A stretch of DNA of 64,000 nucleotides from Acytostelium subglobosum LB1 (lineage: Eukaryota > Evosea > Eumycetozoa > Acytosteliales > Acytosteliaceae). Of the stretch, positions 10,952 to 21,897 are shown piece after piece (the first letter of the stretch is position 1; each line of letters starts with the position of its first letter). The DNA lies in the NCBI RefSeq assembly GCF_000787575.1, contig NW_012236524.1, forward strand, positions 62,001 through 126,000. Reading direction: 5' to 3'. The position numbers were made by a program, and so were the translations under genes. The notes beneath the pieces are model-generated. The model had not been told where the DNA came from. It searched no databases and worked only from the letters and a program-made list of their open reading frames with translations.

Positions 10952-13073
10952 TTAATGGACCAAATTATATATTAACAAGACAAGGAGATCTACCGCCCAA
11001 GGAAATTGAGTGGACAGCTGGATGGTGTCCTCTAGGTGTTTTCGGTACTGATTGTTATTGTTTTCGATCTCCCTCTTGCTTGCATGCCCATATTGTGTCA
11101 ATCGCGCCAGTGCCAAGTAGTTGTTTGTGTAGTGATGGGGTATGATATACTTGGCATTGGATCCAAGTGTAGCCTGGAAATGAGCACCGAGTGTTTTCAT
11201 TATGGCAGCTGCTTCAGACATTCGAGACTCGTTCATTAGATACATGATTTGACCACGTTTGAACTTGTTCCACGTCAGTCCATCTTGTTGGAAGTATTTT
11301 GGAATGGTGACTGTGAAGAATGAATCGGGTTTGTCTTTAAAGTCTACCATCCTCTCGAGTACTCTGTAGACGGTGGCCATGGTCACGTGACCCTTGCTGC
11401 ATTGGAACACTCGTCCATCAAAGTCGATCGATGGCTGAGGCTCCCATATTCTCAGATGGCGCATGTCCAACGGCTGGCCACACTTTGGACATCGGTACTC
11501 TCGGTCGTCAAACGTTGTGCAGTGATTGCACATGCAGTATTGATTGTGCTCTTTCATCATCTGGGCACGTCGATCCCACATGGGAAGCAAAGGATCGTAG
11601 TTGATATCTGTGATCTCCTCGCCTGCCTTGATCGCTCTGTTGCTACGATAGACCAACATGCCTTGGTTGTCCAGGTATGAGTTGCAGTTGGCCATGCAAC
11701 TCCTGTTGACCAGTGCCTCGCTTGGGAAGATGCCCATTCCAATGGGTGTTTGTTGGATCGGGTCTGTCATTGAGATGATATTGCGAGTGATTAATCTGAA
11801 GAGATTATCAATGAACTCGTCGCTCACGAATGATGGTCCCTTGACAATTTGGATATTCTGAGTGAGTAGGCTGGTCCATTTGGCCTCCTCGGGATCTAAG
11901 ATCTCTGACATTAATTGAGGTGAATTCCACACATTGTGCAAGTCAGTAAATGTGTCATAAATGAATGGCTGGCCATCCTTGCGCCATGTTGCTGGAGTGT
12001 TTTGTTTGATGGCATGGCCATTCGTTTGCTGGATTGATCGCAACGTCGTTTTGAGGGCGATCTCAATACGCTCAGAGACTTTGATCCCTTTGTCAGTGGT
12101 GTATGGTCTTAAGATGGAGCACCAATCTTTATGCTCTCGAATGATAACATCGTCCTTCTGGCACATCTCACAAAACTTCTGATCGCACCTTGAACATTTG
12201 GAGGATTCTGATTGATTGATTGATTGAGTGTCAGTATCATTCATGAATGACTGCCAGTGAGTGTGTCATACCTATTAAGAATCTGTAGCAGCCTGTGCAA
12301 TACAATGGTATAGCACTTTCTTGTAATGCTGTGGCGAATGGAGCAACTCGAAAGACAACAGTGCCCTTTGGTATGTCTTTGGATGCCACCATCCTCCTGC
12401 CACCATTCGGTCGATCACCTCCCCACACCATCTTGATTGGGAACTGCTCAAATGTCTTGTCATTGGCGATCTTTGTTGAGATTCCAATCATGCTTTCCTG
12501 ACCAACCTGCTTCAGACCATCATGAGTCCCCAAACTACTCTTGATAATGTCCAACAACCCTTTGTCCTTTTGGTTGGTGGCGATGACCAATGCGTGCTTG
12601 TAGTGCGGGACCGCCTCATCCAGTTTGCCAACCTGGTGAAGAGCATGTGCCAGTCTGGTCAAGGCCTTGACATTTGTCGGATCAAAGTCTATTGCCATAT
12701 GTGCTGTTGTGATCGCTTCAGGTGAGCACCCTTGTTGAATGAATGTAAGAGTAAGATTGGATGCGATGATCGATACCAGCTTCTTGATTGAATCAAACTC
12801 GTTGGTGTTGCTCTTCAATATTGAGTTCAAGTGTTGTAGATGTTGATGTTGATCATAACATTGCAATGCCAACGAGTAGTATGATATTGCGAACAACCTG
12901 TCCTGTTTGTTGTACCTGTCGTTGCCCAACTTCTTCAGCTCCTCCAATCGTGCCATCACTTCCTGTGCTGTATTATAGAATGGCTGGGTAATCTCCTTTG
13001 GTGTTGGAGGGTCCTCAACATTAGATTGATTGAATCTATTCCTAATGTTGTTCAAGTACTGCGGTGGCCCCAT
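10952..13073 (-). CDS. TPR-SET-MYND protein, array member D
   Basis: Exon 1 is 12272-13073 and exon 2 is 10952-12207. The 64-bp intron is in phase 1, giving 685 residues. The TPR-like region is clearer than in its neighbours: an FAISYYSLALQCYDQH block, then AHMAIDFDPTNVKALTRLAHAL and a third helix pair. SET-N reads GGRRMVASKDIPKGT. MYND is C-TGC-Y ... CSRCDQKFCEMC. The AdoMet motif reads NRSC, so the His is Arg. The Tyr after GEEIT is displaced by one residue (DINYD). These changes make it a candidate pseudo-enzyme. It is the parent or sister of broken copy C. Confidence 0.85.
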
Positions 13074-13156
13074 CTTATGATTAATATATATGATATACTC
13101 TGATAGATATAGAGATAACTGTTGAACTTGAAGTGAAGTTTAAAATATGATACATG

Positions 13157-13212
13157 TGAGGGGTGAGGGTTAGGGTGAGGGTGAGGGCGAGGGCGAGGGC
13201 GAGGGCGAGGGC
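13157..13212 (+). repeat. GAGGGC/GAGGGT repeat in array spacer
   Basis: About nine G3N3 units (GGTGAGGG ... GAGGGCGAGGGC) between genes D and E. Confidence 0.85.
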
Positions 13213-13234
13213 TTACATCCTTGACAATATTGTT

Positions 13235-15416
13235 TTAATGTATTATTGATGACAGAGTTTGTTTTATACTCAGCATTGTTGACTCAAACTTCTTTTGTCC
13301 ATAATAATGAGTGGACAGATGGAAGTTGTCCTCTAGATGTTGATGAAGTTGATCGATAATGTCAATTGCATTCTGATTATTATCTTCTTTTAGAGCCATG
13401 CTTAAAAATGTGGTGTAGATTCCTATAAAGACCATTGGCATGAGGTCTTTGACATTGGGGCTATATACGGTCTCAAGGTGCTGCCTAACAAGCTTGTATT
13501 TCTCGAGAGCCTTGTCATTCTCTTTCAACTCCATATGATTGAGAGCGCATTTTAAATGATATCTGTACCATATGTCACTGTTGGGCTGGTAGTACCGAGC
13601 CATAATGGAAAGAGGAATGGAGTGGCTACACTCATTCACCAATGTCTTGTAGATTGATGCCATTGTGGCGTGGCCCTTGTTGCACACGTAGACCTGTCCA
13701 TCAAAGTCGATTGATGGCTGTGGCTCCCAAGTCCTGAGGTTATCCTTGCCCAGTGCTTGGCCACACTTTGGACATTGATTCTCTGTGCTGTCCGTCGCGA
13801 TGCATCGCTTGCACTGGCAATATACATTGAATTTCTGGAGCACCGTGCCACGTCTAGTCTCCAAACTATTAAGAGTTTCGGTTATGCCAATATTGGTGAT
13901 CTCATCGCCAGCCTTGATGTCCTGGTTGCTGCGATAGACCAGCATGCCATAGTTGTCCATGTATGAGTAGGTGTTGGCCAGACACGCGTGATTGATGAGT
14001 GCCGCACTTGGGAACACACCAATACCCACCCCAATATCGGTGACTACATCGTTCAGGACTTGGGTATTGGGCGGCAGTCTCTTCAAGACGGTGATGTAGA
14101 TCTCTGGTATATTATTGAGTAGATTCATGAACTTTGCCCCTTTCACACGCAACATATGATCCTTGATTGTCTTGACCATTCTGATGGATTCTGCCTCCTC
14201 CTCATTGTTTGAATTGGCTTCCTCTTTGAATGTTACATTATGCATGTCCTCCATTGTGTCATAGATGAATGGCAGACCATCCTTGCGCCATGTAGATGGT
14301 GTGTTCTGTTTGTTGGCCTTGCCCTCCATATTCTGTTTCGCTCGCAACAAACAGAGAATGGCAAGTCGTGTATTGGCTGTCCACTTGTTGTCTGCTCCAT
14401 TTTTGATTGGTACTGATGATAGTAGTTTACATGTTACGACATGCTCTTGTTTGATCACATTATCGGTGTGACACATCTCGCAGAACTTGAGCTTGCACTC
14501 TGGACAAGCTTGTGATTTGCAGTCTGTTCCAGGTTTGATTGATTGATTGAGTTAGTGTTGGTTTTAGACTGAGATCAGTCTAGTCGGGTCGAGCCCACGG
14601 ACCAGGCTACTTACATTTGAGGTCTTGGAAGCAGACGGAGCAAAGTGAGTCCTTCATAGAGTCGTATAATGTTGATGCGTATGGAGCCACCCTCAAGATA
14701 ACAGTGCCTTTGGAGATGTCTTTGGACGCCACCATCTTCCTGCCACACCACGGTCCGACGCCATCAAAGACCATCTTGATTGGGAACTGCTCAAATGTCT
14801 TGTCATTGGCTATCTTTGATTTGATGAGAACATTGGTACGTCGGTCATACTCCTCACACATCATAAGTCTGGTGTACATCAAATTAAAGTGAGGGAGCTT
14901 GTGAACCTGTTGTGTCTCTTTGATAACAGAATGAGCGTACTTGATTTTCTGAATGGCTTGCTTCTCGTCACCCAATTGAACCAATCCATTAGCGAGATTG
15001 AAGAGGGCCAACAATGGTACGGTTGGATCAAAGTTGTTTGCCAACTGCCCTGCGGCCACAACTTCGGGACTCCTATTCTGTTTGGACAGTGCCTCGGCCA
15101 GCGGCTCGGCAATGCACGCTGCCAGCCAAGTGATATTTTTGAACGTTGCAGAAGGTTGTTGTCGTAGCATGCTCAAATGTTGATCATAACACTGCAATGC
15201 CATCGTGTAGTATGATATCGCGAATATTATCTTATCTGTGTTGTCTACTCTCTGTCCCAGTTTCTGAAGCTGCAGCATACGATCCAAGACCTCCTTTGAT
15301 GTTTGGTAGAATGGTTGAGCTATCTCGCGAGGTGTTTCTATTAATGTACACGTATCATTATCAGGTGACTCGATCAACCTCTTCATCAATCTCTCCACAT
15401 ATGGTAGATCATTCAT
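13235..15416 (-). CDS. TPR-SET-MYND protein, array member E
   Basis: Exon 1 is 14615-15416 and exon 2 is 13235-14523. The 90-bp intron is in phase 1 and the protein has 696 residues. The second exon opens with CKSQACPECKLKFCEMC, the core of the MYND finger, as in copy B. SET-N has GRKMVASKDISKGT. The AdoMet motif reads NHAC, keeping Asn and His. The segment after GDEIT (NIGITETL) has lost the usual S-Y-I-D, so the catalytic-position Tyr is absent. Post-SET YCQCKRC and CPKC are intact, so the fold is probably kept. Confidence 0.85.
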
Positions 15417-15509
15417 TATATTATATTATATTATATATATGTATGCGTTGTTGAAAGAGATAACATTGTGAACAACTTCGAAAGTTGGAGAAAACATCAA
15501 AATTGGTGT

Positions 15510-15545
15510 GGAGGGCAAGGGCGAGGGCAAGGGCAAGGGCAAGGT
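15510..15545 (+). repeat. GAGGGC/AAGGGC repeat in array spacer
   Basis: Six G3N3 units on the plus strand between gene E and fragment F. Confidence 0.8.
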
Positions 15546-15547
15546 CA

Positions 15548-15690
15548 AGTCCATCTTTCTGGATGTACTTTGAATGGTGACTTTGAAGAATGAATCATGC
15601 TTATCATCATACTCCACCACCCTCTCGACCCTTGTCGCACTGATACACTTGTCCATCAAAGTCGATTGATGGTTGTGGCTCCCATACTAT
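15548..15690 (-). pseudogene. SET/MYND fragment F
   Basis: A 140-bp minus-strand scrap matches the stretch of the second exon between the WEPQPSIDFDGQVY block and the KYIQKDGL block (VERVVEYDDKHDSFFKVTIQ). A short internal deletion removed part of the CSKGHATM block. It is adjacent to gene G, which it resembles, and is a leftover of an extra copy. Confidence 0.75.
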
Positions 15691-15780
15691 AAAGAAGGGC
15701 GAGGGTATATTCATCCCACCCACTCTCACACCCAAGTCTCAAAGGAAGAGGCAAGGATATTATTATTATTATTAATATTA

Positions 15781-17958
15781 CTAATGATGATGTTCATGAT
15801 TATGAGTCATGTGATGAGACACATCGTCAAAGATATCTCTTGCATAATGTGTGGACAGCTGGATGGTGTCCTCAAGGTGTTTGCGGAACTGTCTATAATT
15901 ATCTTCAATCTCCTTCCTGTAACCAAAATGACCCAACATCTGAGTCATGGCCAAATAGTTGGCAGTGTAGTAGCTCGGTATGATGTCCTTGGCATTGCGG
16001 CCCAGGGTGGCCTCGTGTAGAGCAATATAGCTTTTGGTCAACTGGGTCATCTCGGGGATGCGAGACTTCTTCGTGTGATACTCGCAGAGCTCTCGTTGGA
16101 ATTTGTTCCACATCAGTCCATCCTTCTGGATGTACTTTGGAATGGTGACCTTGGCCAATGCATCATGCTCCATCACCGCACTATCCACCATCTTCTCCAG
16201 TACATTGTAGATGGCGGTCATTGTCGCGTGACCCTTGCTGCACAGGTACACTCGTCCATCAAAGTTGACTGATGGCTGAGGCTCCCATATCGAGATGTTG
16301 CGCTTGCCCACTGCCTGACCACACTTTGGACATCGATGCTCTCTGTCCTCGAACGTGGCACATCGAGTGCACTCGCAGTATTGATTGTATTCCTTGATCA
16401 TCCTCTGACGTCTCTGCCACATGGGAAGCAAAGGATCGTAATTGGTCTGGGTGACCTCCTCGCCTGCCCTGATCGCCTGGTTGCTTCGATAGACCATCAT
16501 GCCGTAGTTATCCAGGTATGAGTTGACATTGGCCACACATCTCTTGTTGATGAATGCCGCGCTGGGGAAGATGCCAAACCCGACGGGTGTTTGTTGGAAC
16601 AGGTCGGTCATCTCAATGACATTGCAAACCATCCTACGCAACATGTTCAAGATGAACTGGTTGTCGAGTCGCGCCAGGAATGATGCTCCCTTCTTCTTAT
16701 TGAGTTTGTTCGTTATATTGTTGGCCCATTTGAGATACTCTGCCTCCTCGTCGTGGTCCAAGCTGTGTGATTCGTTCAGCAATGCCTTCATGTCCTCGAA
16801 TGAATCGTAGATGAATGGCTTGCCATCTTTGCGCCATGATGTCGGTGTGCTCTGCTTGTTGGCGTTGCCATCCAAGTTCTGGACAGCTCGCAAGGCCGTC
16901 CTGACGGCGACCTCGATTTGAGTGGGCATGTTGTATCCTCTTGTTTCATGAATCGATGGTCTGGAAAAGTAGCTACATGCTTCAGCATGATCCCGAAGGA
17001 CAACATCGTCATACTGACATGTCCCACAAAGCTTCCTACCGCACATCATGCAATTGAATATTCTGTGATTATCTGTTGATTAATTGATTGATTGATTGTG
17101 ATTGAGTGAGTGAGTGAGTGTCCAGAACGAACTCGATCAACTATCTATCTGCTTACATTGGAGGGCTTTGTAGCAGCTTGAACAATAATTTTCGATAGCA
17201 CCATCATGTATTGCTGCGGCGAATGGAGCCACACGCAGCATAACAGTGCCTTTGGGGACTTCTTTGGACGCCACCATCTTCCTGCCACCATTCGGTCCAC
17301 TACCTTCCCACACCATCTTGATTGGGAACTGCTCAAACGTCCTGTCCTTGGCAATCTTTGACTTGATGTACTCGGTGTTAACCTGATCGGACTTCTGCTG
17401 TAGTTCATGATCGTCCAATACTTTCTTGATGTGTGTCTGTAGGTCTGTGCTCTGAGCGTTGGTGGCGATGACCAAGCCTTGCCTCAGGTGTGTGATGGCC
17501 TGCTCCAGCTTGCCAAGCTGAGTCAGCGAGGTTGCCAATCTGATGATGGCCTTGACGTTTGTCGGATCAAAGTCGATTGCCATCTGTGCCGCTGTGACCG
17601 CATCGGGTGTACATGTTTGTTTGTTGAGTGAAAGTGATAGATTGGACGCGATGATCGATGCCAGCTTCTTGATTGCGGTCATCTCGTCCAATGATGATGC
17701 TATATTATTGATTGTATCTGAGTGTTGTAGATGTTGATCATAACACTGCAATGCCAACGAGTAGTATGATATTGCGAACCACATGTCATGTTTGGCATAA
17801 CTATCGTTGCCCAACTGCTTGAGCTGCTCTAATCTCGCCAACAGGTCCTGTGCTGTATGATAGAATGGCTGAGTTAACTCCTTTGGTGTTGGAGGTTCCT
17901 CAATAGTTGGTTTATTATATCTGTTCCTCAAGTTGATCAAGTACTGTGATGACTCCAT
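15781..17958 (-). CDS. TPR-SET-MYND protein, array member G
   Basis: Exon 1 is 17157-17958 and exon 2 is 15781-17072. The 84-bp intron is in phase 1, giving 697 residues. I start at MESSQYL, which aligns with copies D and H. An upstream in-frame ATG at 18103-18105 would only add a low-complexity I/Y/S-rich tail. SET-N is GGRKMVASKEVPKGT. MYND is split by the intron (CSSCY ... CMMCGRKLCGTCQ). The AdoMet motif reads NKRC, with both His and Ser replaced, and GEEVT is followed by QTNYD. The C terminus ends in a short His-rich tail. Of the intact-length copies this has one of the most altered active-site motifs. Confidence 0.85.
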
Positions 17959-18087
17959 CTTATATATATATATGTAATCTATATATATATATGTATATGT
18001 ATTTGATATGTCTACAGTGATAGAGATAGAGATAGAGATAATGTGCACACTTATAACTTCATGTTCGAAACGAATGAATGAATTTGC

Positions 18088-18122
18088 AAAATGAAGGGAT
18101 ATCACACTTTGAAGTTCATTTT
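18088..18122. promoter_or_regulatory. inverted-arm CACACTTT element upstream of gene G
   Basis: AAAATGAA (18088-18095) and TTCATTTT (18115-18122) are inverted arms enclosing GGGATATCACACTTT. It sits about 130-165 bp upstream of the start of gene G, directly after the truncated end of copy H. Confidence 0.5.
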
Positions 18123-18147
18123 ACAAGTGATCACATTCCTGGATTCA

Positions 18148-18633
18148 TTACAGAGCATGATTGAGCATCGGGATGGCCTCCGCATGTCTGCCAACCTGGA
18201 AAAGGATGTCGCATAGCCTGACGACGGCCTTGCAATTGGTCTGATCAAAGTTGACTGCCATCTGACCCATTATGTTCGCATCGGGTATGCGCATCTGTTT
18301 GCTGAGTGATAGTGATAAGTTGGACGCGATGATCGATGCCATCTTCTTGATTGACGTCATCTCATTCTCTGTCAATGAGCTCTTGAACTTGTTTGAGAAT
18401 CTGTTTAGTTGATCATAACACTGCATAGCCATCGAGTAGTATGACGTTGCGAAGCCAAACTCTTTTTTGGTGTAACTGTCGTTGCCCAACCTCTTCAACT
18501 CCTCCAACCTTGCCAACAAATCCTTTGATGTAGTGTAGAATGGTTGAGGGATCTCCTTTGGTGTTGGAGGGTCCTCAACCTTTGACTGATTGAATCTGTC
18601 ATTTAACTTTAACCAGTACTGTGGTGGACTCAT
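18148..18633 (-). pseudogene. truncated SET/MYND copy H (TPR part only)
   Basis: An open frame of 161 codons matches the first quarter of copies D and G (EDPPTPKEIPQPFY, LEELKRLGNDSYTKK, MQCYDQ), then stops after MLNHAL. The SET and MYND parts are missing. The sequence after the stop is the promoter region of gene G, so a deletion or recombination fused the two. A short TPR-only protein could still be made, but a relic is more likely. Confidence 0.75.
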
Positions 18634-19007
18634 GATATATATATGTTGATAGTGATAGATAGAGATAGAGATAGAGATAGAGATAACTTGTGAACAACAA
18701 ATGAATGAAGGGGTACCACACTTTTCGATCGTCTAAACTCTGTTCCTGGTCATGGTGCAGCGATCACACACTTGAAGACAATATCTTTATCAAGTTGTTC
18801 AAGTATTTAGGCTTGCCAAACCCTCCATTATATATATATATTAGTAATATATTATTCCAGATACAGATAACTTGTTGTTAAGTATAACAATGATCGTCTG
18901 ATGAATACCACCACTCCTTCATTTTGATCACACTTTTTGTATTCAAAATGATGATTGTTGATGGAATGATTGGAATTGTTCCAGTGGGTTTGGTATCAAT
19001 CAATCGA
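18634..19007. other. spacer with two CACACTTT elements
   Basis: No gene. It holds GAGATA repeats near 18650-18680, a GGGGTACCACACTTTT block at 18710-18725 (about 80 bp upstream of copy H) and an inverted-arm version at 18919-18951 (TCATTTTGA ... TCAAAATGA around TCACACTTTTT). The rest is AT-rich. Confidence 0.6.
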
Positions 19008-21242
19008 TCAATCCAATAAGTAATTTAAATATTCTCTACTACAATGAGTGGACAGGTTAATGGTACTCTCCAGATGCTCACGCAGACGTTTCTTGTCCGC
19101 CACCACCTCCTTGTTGTTCTTCTTTTTGTCGTCAAAGCTGACCATAGTTAGTTGGGACAGGTAGATTCTTGAGTAAAGGAAGGGCACAGTGAACTTTGCA
19201 TCGCGGCCAAAGACAGCCTCAAAGCACTGTATCACTCGTTTGAATGATTCGCGAGCTTTGGAGACCTGACCACTTGAAGCTTTAGCCACGGCAAGATCAT
19301 TTTCATAGTTGACCATCAATAATCCATTCGGCTGGAAGTACTGGCGCATGGTTGCTTCAAAGTGAGACTGATACAATTCAAGTGTATTTTCATAATCTTC
19401 ATTTCCACCTACCAAAACCAGTATATCGTAGAGTGTGGCCATGGTCACGTGGCCCTTGTTGCACACGTATACTTGTCCATCAAAGTCGATTGATGGCTGA
19501 GGCTGCCACGTCCTTCGGTTCGACTCGTCAAGTGCCTGGCCACACTTGGGACATTGATACTGCGAGTTCTCCACATTAGTGCAGTAGTCACACTGGCAGT
19601 ACTGATAGTAGTCTGTGAGGAGTCTGCCACGTCGTTCTGATGATGTAGCAAGCGGATTGAGAATGCTCTGTGTGATCTCCTCGCCAGCCTTGATGGCCCT
19701 GTTGCTGCGATAGACCAGCATGCCATAGTTGTCCATATATGAGTAGGTGTTGGGCATACACGCGTTGTTGATGAGTGATGCGCTCGGGAAGATACCAAAC
19801 GCCAAAGCCGAGTTGGTGGTGACAAACATAAGGGGAATGTTGTTGGGGCCAAGCTTGCGCAGCATCTTCGCAATGAACTGTTCGGGGAGGCTCGCCAGGA
19901 AAGAGGGCCCTTTCAGGCGCTTGATACACTCCGTGAGTACTTCTTGCCAGTTGTGCAACTTCAACACATCATGCTCCTCATAGTGGTCGACTGCCTCCAA
20001 ACAAATCTTGTCCATGTCTTGCAACGTGTCATAGATGAATGGCAGACCATCCTTGCGCCATGCTGCCAGTGTGTTCTGCTTGCTGGCCTTTCCCTCTATG
20101 TTCTGTATTGCTCGCAGCACAGTGTGAATGGCCAATCGTGATTCTACGTTGATTATAGATTTGTCCTCGGTCTCTGTTGGCAATGAACCTGGGAGCAGGA
20201 AGGTGCACATAGCGTTGTGCTCTTCTTGGGCCACCTTGTCCTTGTGGCACATCCGACACAATATGCCCTTGCACTTTGGACATACATATGTGTCGATCGC
20301 TGAGATTTTTGATTGTTAGTTTGTATTCTGCTACTCTCTCTCTCTCTCACTCACTCACTCCATCATTATCACCATCATCACCATCATCATACATTTCTTT
20401 TGTTGGAAGCAAGCCATACAAAGATATTTGAAGCACTCATCAAGGATTGTTGAAGCGAATGGAGCCACCCTCAAGAGAACAGTTCCTCTGGGTATGTCTT
20501 TGGACGCCACCATCTTCCTTCCACCAATATTGTGTGGACGTCCGGCACCAAGCTGCTGATCCCATACCATCTTGATGGGGAACTTCTTGAACGTCTCGTC
20601 TTTGGCAATCTTTGCTTCGATGAACACCTTGTTGTCGTTTGCTCGTGTGGTCTGTTGTTCAATATTGTCCAACATGATGCTGATCACATCGCGCAAGTAC
20701 TCTTCCTCGGGTTTGAATGTGTACTCCTGTGCTGTCTGGAGGCGCTCTTTGGCCTCCTCAGTCTTGCCCATTCGCAACGATAGGTTGGCTGCATCAATGT
20801 CCAGACCAGGATTACGTGGACCATTGTGCAATGCCATCAATAAGGCTATGCGCAATTCGTGTGCGTACTGATCCTTGGGCAACGCCATCGAGATGTCGTG
20901 GGAGATGACGTAGACCAAGTTCATCAGTCGGGACATCAGATCGGTGTCTGCTCCATTCTTGCACATGTCCAAATGTTGATCATAGCACTGCATTGCCATT
21001 GCGTAGTATGACACGGTGAACCAAGTTCCAAGCTGTCTCTCGCGAGCATCGGTGCCCATATTGTGGAGATACTCCATTCGCTCGATCACCTCTTCAACCG
21101 TTTGATAGAAAGGTTGGGCAGTCTCGCGAGGTATCGGTAGTTCGTCTGCTGCTACTGGTGACTTGTTAGACTTTATCAATCTCATCGCCAAGTTGTTCCT
21201 ATAACTTGTATGGCTGTTATGGTTGTCATCATTGTGCTCCAT
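19008..21242 (-). CDS. TPR-SET-MYND protein, array member I
   Basis: Exon 1 is 20393-21242 and exon 2 is 19008-20299. The 93-bp intron is in phase 1 and the protein has 713 residues, the longest copy. SET-N is GGRKMVASKDIPRGT. MYND is CMACF ... CPKCKGILCRMC ... C. The AdoMet motif reads NNACMPN, keeping Asn and the trailing P-N but losing His. GEEIT is followed by QSILN, so the Tyr is missing. The closest relative in the window is C-terminal fragment J just upstream, which shares its C-terminal half. Confidence 0.85.
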
Positions 21243-21318
21243 TCATTATATGTATATAAAGATATTGATATCAAGTTATAACTTGTGAACATAGAACTGA
21301 TTGATCATTTGCAAATCT

Positions 21319-21332
21319 GGGTATCACACTTT
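21319..21332. promoter_or_regulatory. GGGTATCACACTTT element upstream of gene I
   Basis: Matches the GGG-TA-YCACACTTT blocks upstream of copies G and H. It lies about 80 bp upstream of the ATG, inside arms GATCAT (21303) and ATGATC (21333). Confidence 0.45.
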
Positions 21333-21362
21333 ATGATCTTTTATGTGATCGGTCGTTGTTCA

Positions 21363-21845
21363 TTACTTCATTGGACGATACAGGAACGCAAATTGATCTC
21401 TACTACAATGATTGGACAAGTCAAAGGTACTCTCAAGTTGCTGACGAAGTTGTTTCACCTTATCTTGCAACTCATTCCTCTTGCCCAGTTTGGCAAACAT
21501 TTGAATCTGACCGAGGTATATGTTGGTGTAGATACAGGGCATGACGAACTTGACGTTGCCGCCCCAGAGAGACTCGTAGGACTGTGTCAGTTGTTTGATT
21601 GACGAACTGGCCTTGGCACTCTGACTCTTTATAAGAGAGAAGGTAAGCTTGTGTTGGTAGTTGATCATCACACAACCATTGGCGTGGAAGTACTGGCGAA
21701 TGGTTGCTTCAATGTGTGGCTCAAATGATTCATCTTTAACTGTTAGCGTTTCCAGCACATCGTAGAGAGTGGCCATGGTCACGTGGCCCTTGTTGCAAAC
21801 GTACACCTGTCCATCAAAATCTATTGATGGCTGAGGTTCCCATGT
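21363..21845 (-). pseudogene. C-terminal SET/MYND fragment J
   Basis: It encodes the last 150 or so residues of an array protein, from WEPQPSIDFDGQVYVCNKGHVTMATLYDVLE to the C terminus, in good frame and most like gene I. Everything upstream is missing. The homology ends at about 21845, only some 50 bp before the ATG of a plus-strand FNIP gene, so the break marks a rearrangement junction. Confidence 0.8.
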
Positions 21846-21897
21846 ACAAACATATTGGGGTTAGGGCAGAAGGGTCTTGTTCATGATCATTTGATTG

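Noticed and set aside
9499-15545. G-rich spacers as a CRISPR array or true telomere
   Set aside because: Units are 6 bp with no unique spacers, and they are internal between genes rather than at a chromosome end.
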